Shown one piece after another: positions 1 to 7,238 of a stretch of 18,273 nt of DNA. The position numbers and the translations under genes were made by a program. Every line of letters starts with the position of its first letter. Position 1 is the stretch's first letter. The DNA comes from Gemmatimonadota bacterium (GTDB taxonomy: Bacteria; GCA-2686955), in contig JALXCG010000503.1 in assembly GCA_026991065.1 (NCBI GenBank), positions 1 to 18,273 of the forward strand, in the 5' to 3' direction. The notes under the pieces are model-generated. The model was not told the origin of the DNA and made no database searches. It saw only the letters and a program-made list of their open reading frames with translations.

Positions 1-134
1 TCTACGCTCGTCACCGCGTGCTCAAGCAAACGCCCGAAATTACCGCCGCGCGCCTGCGCCTGGTCGACGCCACCCGCATCGTCCTGGCCAAGGGCTTGGC
101 CATTCTCGGCCTGAAGGCCCCGGAACGCATGTAA
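1..134 (+). CDS. argS: Arginyl-tRNA synthetase, C-terminal end (partial)
   Basis: The window opens inside a gene whose first complete codon is at base 3 and whose TAA stop ends at 134. About 43 residues are visible. They carry the C-terminal signature of class I arginyl-tRNA synthetase: an Arg/Leu-rich helix ([20 protein letters not shown]) followed by the terminal APERM, which is the usual last motif of ArgS in bacteria. This part belongs to the DALR anticodon-binding domain, which recognises the tRNA-Arg anticodon; the catalytic Rossmann domain lies upstream, outside the window. The next gene starts 57 bases later on the same strand with its own ribosome binding site, so read-through is possible but not shown. 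Confidence 0.9.
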   Translation, partial: YARHRVLKQTPEITAARLRLVDATRIVLAKGLAILGLKAPERM

Positions 135-180
135 TTCAAGGCTAACCGCCGTTTTCAATCCACCTCACGCAACCATCAAC

Positions 181-186
181 GGAGAA
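181..186 (+). promoter_or_regulatory. Ribosome binding site of the cytochrome c gene
   Basis: GGAGAA lies five bases ahead of the ATG at 192 and fixes that start. The encoded signal peptide begins directly at this ATG, which agrees. Confidence 0.7.
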
Positions 187-191
187 ACTCC

Positions 192-761
192 ATGCATCGA
201 CTGAATACACTCCTTCACACCCTTCTCATCGCCGGGGGTGCGGCGCTCGCGGGTCTGAGTTTCGTCGCCCCGCCGGCCAGCGCGCTGGAGGCGTCTTTCG
301 TCGGCGCCAAGAAGTGCAAGGTCTGTCACAAGAAGGAGGAGGTCGGCAATCAGTATGGCCACTGGCAGAAGTCCGCACATGCCCACGCCTACGAGACGCT
401 CGCCAGCGACAAGGCCAAGGAAAAGGCGCAAACGCTGGGGATCGACGATCCGCAGAAATCGCCCAAATGCCTCAAATGCCATGTCACCGCTTTTCCGGTG
501 ATGGATGACCTCGCCAACCAGAAGATCACCCTCGAAGAGGGGGTCTCCTGCGAATCCTGCCACGGCGCGGGCAGCCTCTATAAGAAGAAGAAGACGATGA
601 AGGGGATCGCGGAAGGCAAGATCGACCGCGCCTCGGTCGGCCTGACCAAGCCGGATGAAGCCGTCTGCAAGCGGTGCCACAATCAGGACAATCCCTTTGA
701 CAACGGCTTCGACTTTGAAGCCGCTTACAAGAAGATCGCCCACGAGCGGCCGAAAAAGTAA
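192..761 (+). CDS. Secreted tetraheme cytochrome c (cytochrome c-554-like)
   Basis: A 189-residue protein. Residues 1 to about 31 form a Sec signal peptide (hydrophobic core LLIAGGAALAGLSFVAPP, probable cleavage after the ASA near residue 31), so the mature protein is periplasmic or outside the cell. Four CXXCH heme c attachment motifs are present at about residues 42-46 (CKVCH), 93-97 (CLKCH), 120-124 (CESCH) and 159-163 (CKRCH). The spacing, the opening FVGAKKCKVCH followed by W...SAHAHAYETL, and the ECVSCHG-like third heme match the family related to cytochrome c-554 and other multiheme carriers. Family members move electrons in periplasmic respiratory chains; the actual partner here is unknown. 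The protein is Lys-rich around the hemes. It sits alone, after argS and before a strong terminator, with no neighbouring oxidoreductase, so it is probably a single-gene unit. Confidence 0.88.
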   Translation: MHRLNTLLHTLLIAGGAALAGLSFVAPPASALEASFVGAKKCKVCHKKEEVGNQYGHWQKSAHAHAYETLASDKAKEKAQTLGIDDPQKSPKCLKCHVTAFPVMDDLANQKITLEEGVSCESCHGAGSLYKKKKTMKGIAEGKIDRASVGLTKPDEAVCKRCHNQDNPFDNGFDFEAAYKKIAHERPKK

Positions 762-780
762 CCGGCCCGTCGCGCATCCA

Positions 781-813
781 ATCCCCGGGAGTCTGCTCCC
801 GGGGATTTTTTTT
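781..813 (+). terminator. Rho-independent terminator after the cytochrome c gene
   Basis: A perfect 10-bp stem (ATCCCCGGGA at 781-790 with TCCCGGGGAT at 797-806) encloses a six-base loop and runs into an uninterrupted run of eight T at 806-813. It lies 20 bases after the cytochrome stop codon and separates that gene from the hydrolase gene. Confidence 0.93.
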
Positions 814-943
814 GCTCCCCTCGGGTTAACCCCGCGCAACTACGGACTTTCGGCTATTCTTAGAATGGTTATTGTTCGTCGATTTCCGCCGGCCGAAATC
901 CAGGCTTCCGGCCCCCGTCACGGGTCCTACACGGAGTGAAACC

Positions 944-2686
944 ATGCGCGCATCTTCGCTCGCCGCACTCGCGGCAGCTCTTTCCCTTGTTGTACCGGCG
1001 TGGATGCCGGCGCAGGCCCTGAGCAACCCCGATCGCACCGTCACCATCTACATCCACGGCTACTCCGGAACCGGCATGGATGTGGACGCACCGGTGGGGC
1101 AAGAGATGTTCACGGATGACATCGAACCCCTGCAGGCGATCCTCGACATCCCCAGCGCCGCGGAGGATTCCACCGCGCCCAATCAGGTGGCCGCGGTCGA
1201 GTACATGGGCAATCGCCTGCCGAACCCGGACGACTCTTACATCGACTGGGATGACTATTGGGAACTGTACGATCTCTTCCCCCCGCAGGGCGAGGGCGGC
1301 ATCCCGCTCTACGCTGCTGTCAGCGCCAAATTCCTTCGCCACGTGATTGAGCGCTCCGGGGCAGACGCGGCCAATCTCCTGGGCGTCTCGTTCGGCGGCG
1401 CCGTCACTCGCTATCTGATGGCCAACGATGTCGACGGCGTCTGCTCCGATGGGCTGATCGCGCGCTGGATCACGCTGGAGGGAGGAGTCAACGGCGTCTG
1501 GATTACGCAAAACCCGGCGGCCCAGCCGATCCTGGAGCTGCTCGGGGAGGACACGATCGAAATCAAGCACATGTCCTACCACTGGATGCGGCGACATGTC
1601 GACCCCGGTCAACCGAGCCCCAATTTCCGCTGGTCGCCGCCCAACTGGGGAACCTCGCCCTCCTACCGCAACACCATGATCCACCACGAGATCTCCACTG
1701 ACTGGAGTCTCAACGCCGGGCTGATCCGCAAGATCGGCCACGTCACCAACGACGGCGTGATCTGCGCCGGTGATGCGGCTCTGGAGCATGTGGTTGATGA
1801 GTACGCCTGGAACAACCAGCAACCCACCGTGCAGTATCTCCACGCCATGCACGTGCCGGCGGATCCCCTGCCTGACCATACCGGGCTGGAAGACCACGCC
1901 GGTGCCTGGGAGAGCCTGGCCGCCGTCATGAGCGGCAGCCGTCGCGTTACCCTGCGCCTGACCCAGGCGACCGCGCACAAGATTCATGAGGGGCCGCTGC
2001 AGGGGAAAGGGGAGTTGATTTTCGAAGCGCAGACCTACTCCCGTTTGGCGGCGGATCTGCGCGAAGTCACCATGCCGATCAACAATCGCAACCTCCGCGA
2101 CGGTTGCGCGCCGATGCTGCGTTTCGCCAAGGGTGAAACCCGCGACCTCGACGAAGTGCTCCTCGACCAACTGGTCATGGATGACGAAGAGGTTCTCGAT
2201 GTTGAACTCACGGTCCGCGAACTGGACTGGAGCGATCTGCGCAACTACCGCGTTTTCGAGTCGATCCTCCACCCGAACCGAATCATGGCGGAAGAGAGCA
2301 TTGCGCTCGACCTGAGCAACCCGGGTCCGATCACCCTCTCCACGGACGAGGTGGACCTCACCTTCGACTTCGACGTAGTGCCGCTCGACATCGTCAATCC
2401 GCGAATCAGCAATGTCGAATTGGAAAGCGCCGGCGACCACGCCGATCTCTGGTGGAGTACCGATGAGCCCGCCCGCGGTTCGGTGGCGGTACACGGCGAC
2501 CATGCGATTCACTTCATTGTGGAGGAGGAAGCGGGGCTGGTCTATGAGCACCATCTCACGATTGACGGCCTGCGGCCCGATATCAGCTACCGTTTCACTC
2601 CCCGCGGCGAAGACGCCGGGCGCAATCTGGGCCGCGGCCCGGTGCAAGTGCGCGAAGCGGTTTACGTGACGCCCGACGACCAGTAA
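944..2686 (+). CDS. Secreted lipase-like alpha/beta hydrolase with C-terminal beta-sandwich region
   Basis: A 580-residue protein starting at the ATG at 944. The same frame is open from an ATG at 872, but the 944 start begins a clean signal peptide (MRASSLAALAAALSLVVPAW, cleavage near AQA at residue 25) and has a GGAG-like site just upstream. The oxyanion-side strand is IYIHGYSG (about 35-42). The nucleophile elbow is GVSFGG with Ser149. TNDGV around Asp270 resembles the acid loop of class 2 and PGAP1-like lipases, and HTGLEDH (312-318) offers the catalytic His. These features indicate a secreted esterase or lipase acting on an unknown ester. The region after about residue 330 is Asp/Glu-rich and beta-type. 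Its last 90 residues (NPRISNVELES...DHADLWWSTDEP) look like the fibronectin-III-like module that precedes many extracellular hydrolases. The gene is flanked by the 781-813 terminator and by a convergent gene, so it appears monocistronic. Substrate unknown. Confidence 0.75.
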   Translation: MRASSLAALAAALSLVVPAWMPAQALSNPDRTVTIYIHGYSGTGMDVDAPVGQEMFTDDIEPLQAILDIPSAAEDSTAPNQVAAVEYMGNRLPNPDDSYIDWDDYWELYDLFPPQGEGGIPLYAAVSAKFLRHVIERSGADAANLLGVSFGGAVTRYLMANDVDGVCSDGLIARWITLEGGVNGVWITQNPAAQPILELLGEDTIEIKHMSYHWMRRHVDPGQPSPNFRWSPPNWGTSPSYRNTMIHHEISTDWSLNAGLIRKIGHVTNDGVICAGDAALEHVVDEYAWNNQQPTVQYLHAMHVPADPLPDHTGLEDHAGAWESLAAVMSGSRRVTLRLTQATAHKIHEGPLQGKGELIFEAQTYSRLAADLREVTMPINNRNLRDGCAPMLRFAKGETRDLDEVLLDQLVMDDEEVLDVELTVRELDWSDLRNYRVFESILHPNRIMAEESIALDLSNPGPITLSTDEVDLTFDFDVVPLDIVNPRISNVELESAGDHADLWWSTDEPARGSVAVHGDHAIHFIVEEEAGLVYEHHLTIDGLRPDISYRFTPRGEDAGRNLGRGPVQVREAVYVTPDDQ

Positions 2687-2752
2687 GACACCCGCCGCAC
2701 CCCTCTCCCGCGCGTTCCGCCGGTCCCACCACCACCGCGGGATGCGCGGGAA

Positions 2753-4930
2753 TCAATCGATATAGCCCAACGCGCGCAGGTCACGGCGAATCTCTTCATC
2801 CGCCTCGGGGGAGGCCATCGGGGTTGGCGCCACGCGCTGCCCACCCGTCTCCTCCCAGGTGGCAACGCGTGGATGCGGTCGCGCCTCCGGCAACCGGCGC
2901 AGCGGGCGCCCCTCCATGTCGGCAGCGGCCGGAATTCCCATCAACTCCAGCAGTGTCGGCGCAACATCCAACACCGAGTAGCCGCGCCGAACCCGTGCCG
3001 GCGCCGCCGCGAAAGAGCTGAGCAGAATTCCATCCATGCGGTGAGCACCGGTGAAATCGCCCTCGATCGCCACCGCGGCGAACTGCTTGACCGGGATTTC
3101 TCCCCCCCCCGGGAGCGTCACCGCGCTGCCGCCGGAGAGACCGCGGTTGATCTCCACCTCGATCATTCCCGGTTCCGGAACACACTTGGAGAAGACCGGG
3201 TTGCCCTCTGTGGTGCGCAAGGCCAGCAGTTCGTTGGCGGCAGCCGCGGCGTCCCACTGGGATCCCACTCCCACGCGTCGTTCGCGCGGATCGTGGCGAC
3301 CACCGGGAGTCGCATCCCAGAGGGAGCTTCTTTGCCGATCCACGGAGCCATCCGCGCTGCGCCGCAGATGGCCCAGGCGCTCAAAGAGCGGATCGAGCTG
3401 CGCGCGCCCGGGATCGCCCAGGCGCACCCCCACCCCGTGGTCGGAGACCGCCAGCATCCGCGCGTTCGGCCCCAGCGCCTGCTCGATCTCATCGAGCCAA
3501 CCGTCCACCATGTGGTAGTAGTTCACCAGCAGATCCCCATAGGGCCCGGGATCGGCGCCGGCACCGGTGATCTCGTAGGCCCAGCGCGAAAGCGCCGGGC
3601 CATGGGCGGCAACATGCTCGCGCCAGTAGCGATGCTGCGCACCATCGGTCCCGCGCAGATAGAGTGCGGCAAAATCCCATGGTCCGCCATGCCGCAGGTA
3701 GTGAAGAAAGACCCGCGTCGCCAGATAGTCCCGTTCCACCTCGCGATGGAAGTGGCGCCAGGCCCCGTTCGCCACCGGCGCGCTCGCCGCATCCGGTTCC
3801 GGGCCGGCGACACTCTCGACCAACCCCTCGACCCGGCCCTGGTAGTAGTCGACGATCGAATCCACCGTGGCGGTCTCCATCTCCGGCGCCACCCGCTGCT
3901 CCAAGGAGCGAAGCAGATAGCGGTCCGAGACCAGGACACCGCCATTCTCCGGCATGGCGGCGGGCCAGGTGACATACCAATTCACCACCAGCGAGCGCCG
4001 CCCGGCGGCAGCCGCAATCTCCCACAGCGGTTGTGCCCGACGGTAGCCGGCATTGGCCGGAACCGCGGCATCGCCCTCGAAGACAAAGCCGGTGATTCCA
4101 TGCTGCCAGGGGCGCTTGCCGGTGGCGATCGTCGTCCACACCGGGGGCGAAAGCGCCGGGTGGATGCTGGAAAGCGGCGCCGCCAGGCCACTTCTGGCCC
4201 AGCGGTCGAAGTGGGTATCCGGCCCGGGAAGGGTAGACAACCATTGCCAGCCCACGCCATCCAGCCCCAGCAGAAAAAGCCCTTCGGCCGGCCGCGCGGT
4301 GACGGTCGCCGCCGCCTCCGGATCCACGCCGCCATACTGCCTCTGGAGACGCGCCGCCGCGCTGAAGCCCGCGCTGAAAACCAGCGCCGCCAGGCTCGCC
4401 CAACCGGCCGCCCGGTAGCAGCGCTGCTCGACCGATGGCGGAATCAGCCACGCGCTGAGCCGGCCGGCAATCAGCGCGACGAGACTTGCCAGGCAGAGCA
4501 GAATCAGCGCCCGCATCGGCCGCAGCGCCGGCCCCATCGCCAGCAGTGCCGCTGAACGCCCCCAAAGCCAGCCATGAATCAGCAGATAAGCGGCGACCGT
4601 AAGCCCGTTCCACCAGGGGAACAGACGGTGCAGACGGCGGCGCAGGAGCAGCAGCAGGAGCGCTCCCGGCAAGACACCGGCGCCGAGTAGACCCGCGCCA
4701 ACCAGGAACCGCCCCACCTCTCCGCCGAAAAGGCGTGCGCCGGAGGCCCCAAGAGAAGGAGCCAAGCGGGCCAGAAATACCTCATGGGCGAGCCATGAAG
4801 TGTGGCGCAACAGCGGAACCAAGGAGAGCAGCCACCAGGTGGCCCCTCCGATCCAGAACGCGCAGGCATACTGCCCGGCGACAACTCGCCAGGGAGTGAA
4901 TCGAGAATCGGTCGATTGTGGGTCGGTCAC
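2753..4930 (-). CDS. Membrane-anchored alkaline-phosphatase-superfamily phosphodiesterase
   Basis: A 725-residue protein, last gene of a four-gene minus-strand operon. It starts with GTG at 4930, overlapping the TGA of the esterase gene by four bases (GTGA). Residues 18 to about 192 contain five or so hydrophobic helices. The rest is a type I phosphodiesterase/nucleotide pyrophosphatase-like AlkP domain. Metal and catalytic positions are visible: LGLDGVG (Asp224), SPPVWTTIATG (nucleophile Thr266, followed by HGITGF), LRGTDGAQH (Asp429, His433), VSDHG (Asp497, His498), and the late metal His630 in GAHRMDGILL, followed by LDVAPTLLELMGIP. All are standard for the family, so the enzyme should be active on a phospho-ester or phosphonate-type substrate or transfer a phospho-headgroup. 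The catalytic domain probably faces the periplasm. The protein ends in RRDLRALGYID, a tail common in this subgroup. Substrate unknown. Confidence 0.85.
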   Translation of the reverse strand: MTDPQSTDSRFTPWRVVAGQYACAFWIGGATWWLLSLVPLLRHTSWLAHEVFLARLAPSLGASGARLFGGEVGRFLVGAGLLGAGVLPGALLLLLLRRRLHRLFPWWNGLTVAAYLLIHGWLWGRSAALLAMGPALRPMRALILLCLASLVALIAGRLSAWLIPPSVEQRCYRAAGWASLAALVFSAGFSAAARLQRQYGGVDPEAAATVTARPAEGLFLLGLDGVGWQWLSTLPGPDTHFDRWARSGLAAPLSSIHPALSPPVWTTIATGKRPWQHGITGFVFEGDAAVPANAGYRRAQPLWEIAAAAGRRSLVVNWYVTWPAAMPENGGVLVSDRYLLRSLEQRVAPEMETATVDSIVDYYQGRVEGLVESVAGPEPDAASAPVANGAWRHFHREVERDYLATRVFLHYLRHGGPWDFAALYLRGTDGAQHRYWREHVAAHGPALSRWAYEITGAGADPGPYGDLLVNYYHMVDGWLDEIEQALGPNARMLAVSDHGVGVRLGDPGRAQLDPLFERLGHLRRSADGSVDRQRSSLWDATPGGRHDPRERRVGVGSQWDAAAAANELLALRTTEGNPVFSKCVPEPGMIEVEINRGLSGGSAVTLPGGGEIPVKQFAAVAIEGDFTGAHRMDGILLSSFAAAPARVRRGYSVLDVAPTLLELMGIPAAADMEGRPLRRLPEARPHPRVATWEETGGQRVAPTPMASPEADEEIRRDLRALGYID

Positions 4931-6102
4931 GGGTAGTAGAGCAAAACGTCGCCGGGAAAGAGGTAGCGGAAACCATCCCTCAAGCCGTCGCGCCAGCAGG
5001 TCCAGTTGTGCCCATCGTACAGCTCGCGAAAAGCATAGTCATAACCATGCTCTTGCAAAACGTTGAGCAGGCTGCGATTGAAAAAGATCAGTGATTCGAA
5101 GCGACCGCAGGTCAGATAGAGACGGGCCGCCTCTTCCGGCTTCCAGCGGGAAAACGAGGCCACGAACTGCTTGATCGGTTCATCGTCCGCCAAGAGTTGC
5201 GGATCCCCTTCGGTGGGATGGCGCGGACGCACATCCGCATGAACAAAACTCCCCGATTGGCTGAACACCATGCCGAAATATTCCGGGTAGCGGCTGAAAG
5301 TGTGCAGCGAGGTGAGGCCACCGTAGCTGGCTCCCATTAAGCAACGAGCGCTGCGCTCGCGCCGCAGCGGCCACCGCTCCTCGACCATGGGCAGAAGATC
5401 GCGGACCAGGAAATCCCCCTGGCGGGGGTCCACCTTGTACTCCACCAGACGGTCGGGAGAGCCGGTCAGAAGCACGATCACATCGGCCATTTCCCGATCA
5501 TGCAGCAGATTGTCAAGGACCGTTGAGAGAGCGGCGTAGCGCAGATAGTCGGGCCCGTCGTGAACAATCAAGAGAGGATAGGTGCGATCGCTGCGATAGC
5601 GGGCCGGAAGATAGAGCAGGAACTCCCGCCGCTCGCCAAATACCCGACTGTCAACACTCAGTTCCAGGATCTTGCCGCGTCGCACCTCGGGGCGCTCGCG
5701 GGAAAACTCCGGTGGCCGGTAGTCGGCGCCGGTCACCACCGATTTCTCACCATAGGGGCAGTCGGAGCGGAGCGGATTCAGCGGATCGAGCACGACCTGG
5801 TGCGCGGAGCCGCGAACAATCTCCAGCCGATACTCGATGCGCGCAGTGGCCGGCACCTGCATCGGCAGATAGAAGAGCGACGTATCACCCAGGCGCAGAA
5901 ACTCCTGCATGCTCTCCAGCCCCATGATCTCATGCCGCAGATAGACCCGGTCCACATCGGCGTCGCGAAAAAGAAAGGTGACGCCGTCGCCATCGACCAG
6001 GGGCCCACCGCTTTCCGCCAGGAGTTGGTCGATCGCGGCTTCGGCATTGCCGCGAGCCACGGCCTCTTGCAATCGCGCGATCCTCAGCATGCCGCCCCCC
6101 AT
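4927..6102 (-). CDS. Enterochelin-esterase-like alpha/beta hydrolase (Fes/esterase D type)
   Basis: Up to 391 residues. The ATG at 6102 gives MGGGML and overlaps the previous gene by 19 bases. The internal ATG at 6090 (MLRIARL) overlaps by only 7 and follows a G-rich stretch, so it is an equally good start. Residues about 38-125 look like the N-terminal beta-sandwich of Fes-type esterases (VTFLFRDADVDRVYLRH...), and 145-391 form the hydrolase domain. The strand YPLLIVHDGPDYL, the nucleophile elbow GASYGG (Ser259) and the His in YDGHNW (His365) are present, so it looks catalytically competent. There is no signal peptide, so it is probably cytoplasmic like Fes. Enterobacterial Fes opens ester bonds in siderophores; no siderophore synthesis gene is in view, so only 'esterase' is safe. 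Translational coupling to both neighbours suggests it acts on the product or intermediate of the ATP-grasp gene at 8296-7235. Confidence 0.82.
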   Translation of the reverse strand: MGGGMLRIARLQEAVARGNAEAAIDQLLAESGGPLVDGDGVTFLFRDADVDRVYLRHEIMGLESMQEFLRLGDTSLFYLPMQVPATARIEYRLEIVRGSAHQVVLDPLNPLRSDCPYGEKSVVTGADYRPPEFSRERPEVRRGKILELSVDSRVFGERREFLLYLPARYRSDRTYPLLIVHDGPDYLRYAALSTVLDNLLHDREMADVIVLLTGSPDRLVEYKVDPRQGDFLVRDLLPMVEERWPLRRERSARCLMGASYGGLTSLHTFSRYPEYFGMVFSQSGSFVHADVRPRHPTEGDPQLLADDEPIKQFVASFSRWKPEEAARLYLTCGRFESLIFFNRSLLNVLQEHGYDYAFRELYDGHNWTCWRDGLRDGFRYLFPGDVLLYYP

Positions 6103-7238
6103 CCCGCCGCCGGTGCCATGGGCACCACCTCACCCGGTTCCAGGGCCCGCTCCCGGCCATCGACGCCGAAGCGGATGGCACTCCCGAGCGGCCCCCGGCT
6201 GATGGCATGGGTCGTGTCGCCACCCTCGATCGTGAGCAGCGCCCCCTCGTCCAGACCGATGCAGGTGCCAAGAGGGAAACGCCGCGATATGAAGGCCAAG
6301 TGATCGGCGCTGCCCTTGCGGATCCGCTCAGCGTGTTGCGGCAGCAGCAGCATGCCCGGCAGCAGCCCCAGGCCGCGCCCGAGAACCTCGAACGTATGGT
6401 GCCGATCCTGATAGGCGTCGTGATAAACGACCACGCGATCGCCCAGGACCATGGCACCCGCCGCACGCGCGACCACGGTGGCCCCGGCGCCGAGCGCCTG
6501 GCGCAAGACCGGGCCAAGATCATAGAAATGGAGTCGATTCAGGAGCACCGCAAGATGCCCCCCATAGAGAACAATGGTGGCCGCGCTGCGGATGCGGCGG
6601 GCCAGCAGCCGCCGCTGGCGCTGCCAGTTGTCGTTGTTGCGCAGATCCGCCCGCTCGCGGAAATCGGCGTCGAGGCGATCAAGACGCCGCAGCACCCACT
6701 CATCCTCCTCGCGGATGCGCTCCAGTTCAGCCCTCAACTCCTCGGCGCCCAGCCGCAGCATCCGCTCCTGGGTGGAGGAATCGGGGCGCCGGCGATCCAG
6801 CAATTCGGCGAACGACCATTCCGGATACCACTCCTGCACGCTCGCCAACTGCTGCTTCAAAAGCTGCAATCCCATTCGATTGGCGCGCCGGTACAGCTCC
6901 ATGACACGCAGCACATCCTGCTGCTTGTGGTGGTAGAGGGCAGCGGTTTCAGGCTCCAGCTCGGCAAAGCGCCGAAACTCGAAATAGACCGAAAGATTCT
7001 GTACATTCTCGGCGGCCGCGCCGGGAACCTGCGGGCTTACGCCCATGCGGTAGATCACCTCTTTCAGGTGCGCCTCTGCGAACTCCTCGCCCTGCCAGGC
7101 CGCGGTAATCAGCAGCACCTTGCGACTCTTGCGCACCTCCGGATCATCGTGCAGCGGGTGCAGAATCCGCTCCCGCGCGACCTCCAGCAAGCCCGGGTCG
7201 CGGCCGCTGCCGCCGTCGATGATGATGCTGCCGTTCAT
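6084..7238 (-). CDS. Cyanophycinase-like (peptidase S51 family) protein lacking the nucleophilic serine
   Basis: A 384-residue protein whose ATG overlaps the stop of the ATP-grasp gene (ATGA, 7235-7238). S51-type landmarks appear in order: GSIIIDGGSG at the N-terminus, VLLITAAW (41-48), TIVLYGGHLAVLL (about 221-233, the GGNQ-like segment), GLGLLPGMLLLPQHAERIRKG (289-309) and CIGLDEGALLTIEGG (326-340). The family's nucleophile elbow GTSAGA is here ARAAGA (257-262), with Ala259 in place of Ser, so proteolysis by the usual mechanism looks impossible. A helical, charged insertion of about 120 residues (roughly 88-210, with ELRAELERIREEDEW) separates the first strands from the rest and may form a coiled coil. 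Cyanophycinase hydrolyses the Asp-Arg storage polymer. This protein may instead bind a related substrate, act as a scaffold, or use different chemistry. Family assignment is fairly sure; function is unknown. Confidence 0.75.
   Translation of the reverse strand: MNGSIIIDGGSGRDPGLLEVARERILHPLHDDPEVRKSRKVLLITAAWQGEEFAEAHLKEVIYRMGVSPQVPGAAAENVQNLSVYFEFRRFAELEPETAALYHHKQQDVLRVMELYRRANRMGLQLLKQQLASVQEWYPEWSFAELLDRRRPDSSTQERMLRLGAEELRAELERIREEDEWVLRRLDRLDADFRERADLRNNDNWQRQRRLLARRIRSAATIVLYGGHLAVLLNRLHFYDLGPVLRQALGAGATVVARAAGAMVLGDRVVVYHDAYQDRHHTFEVLGRGLGLLPGMLLLPQHAERIRKGSADHLAFISRRFPLGTCIGLDEGALLTIEGGDTTHAISRGPLGSAIRFGVDGRERALEPGEVVPMAPAAGWGAAC

Noticed and set aside
838-870. Possible promoter before the lipase gene (TATTCT, TAGAAT)
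   Set aside because: No -35 element at a suitable distance; left uncalled.
869-2647. Long open frame on the minus strand opposite the lipase-like gene
   Set aside because: It is a mirror frame caused by high GC. The plus-strand protein has a signal peptide and catalytic motifs; the minus frame has none.
2707-2750. CCCGCGC/GCGCGGG inverted repeat in the convergent gap between the lipase and AlkP genes
   Set aside because: Seven-bp stem with a loop of about 30 bases and no T-run; too weak to call a terminator.
2873-4555. Long plus-strand open frame opposite the AlkP gene
   Set aside because: Arg/Pro/His-rich composition without domain features; the minus-strand protein has a full set of catalytic motifs.
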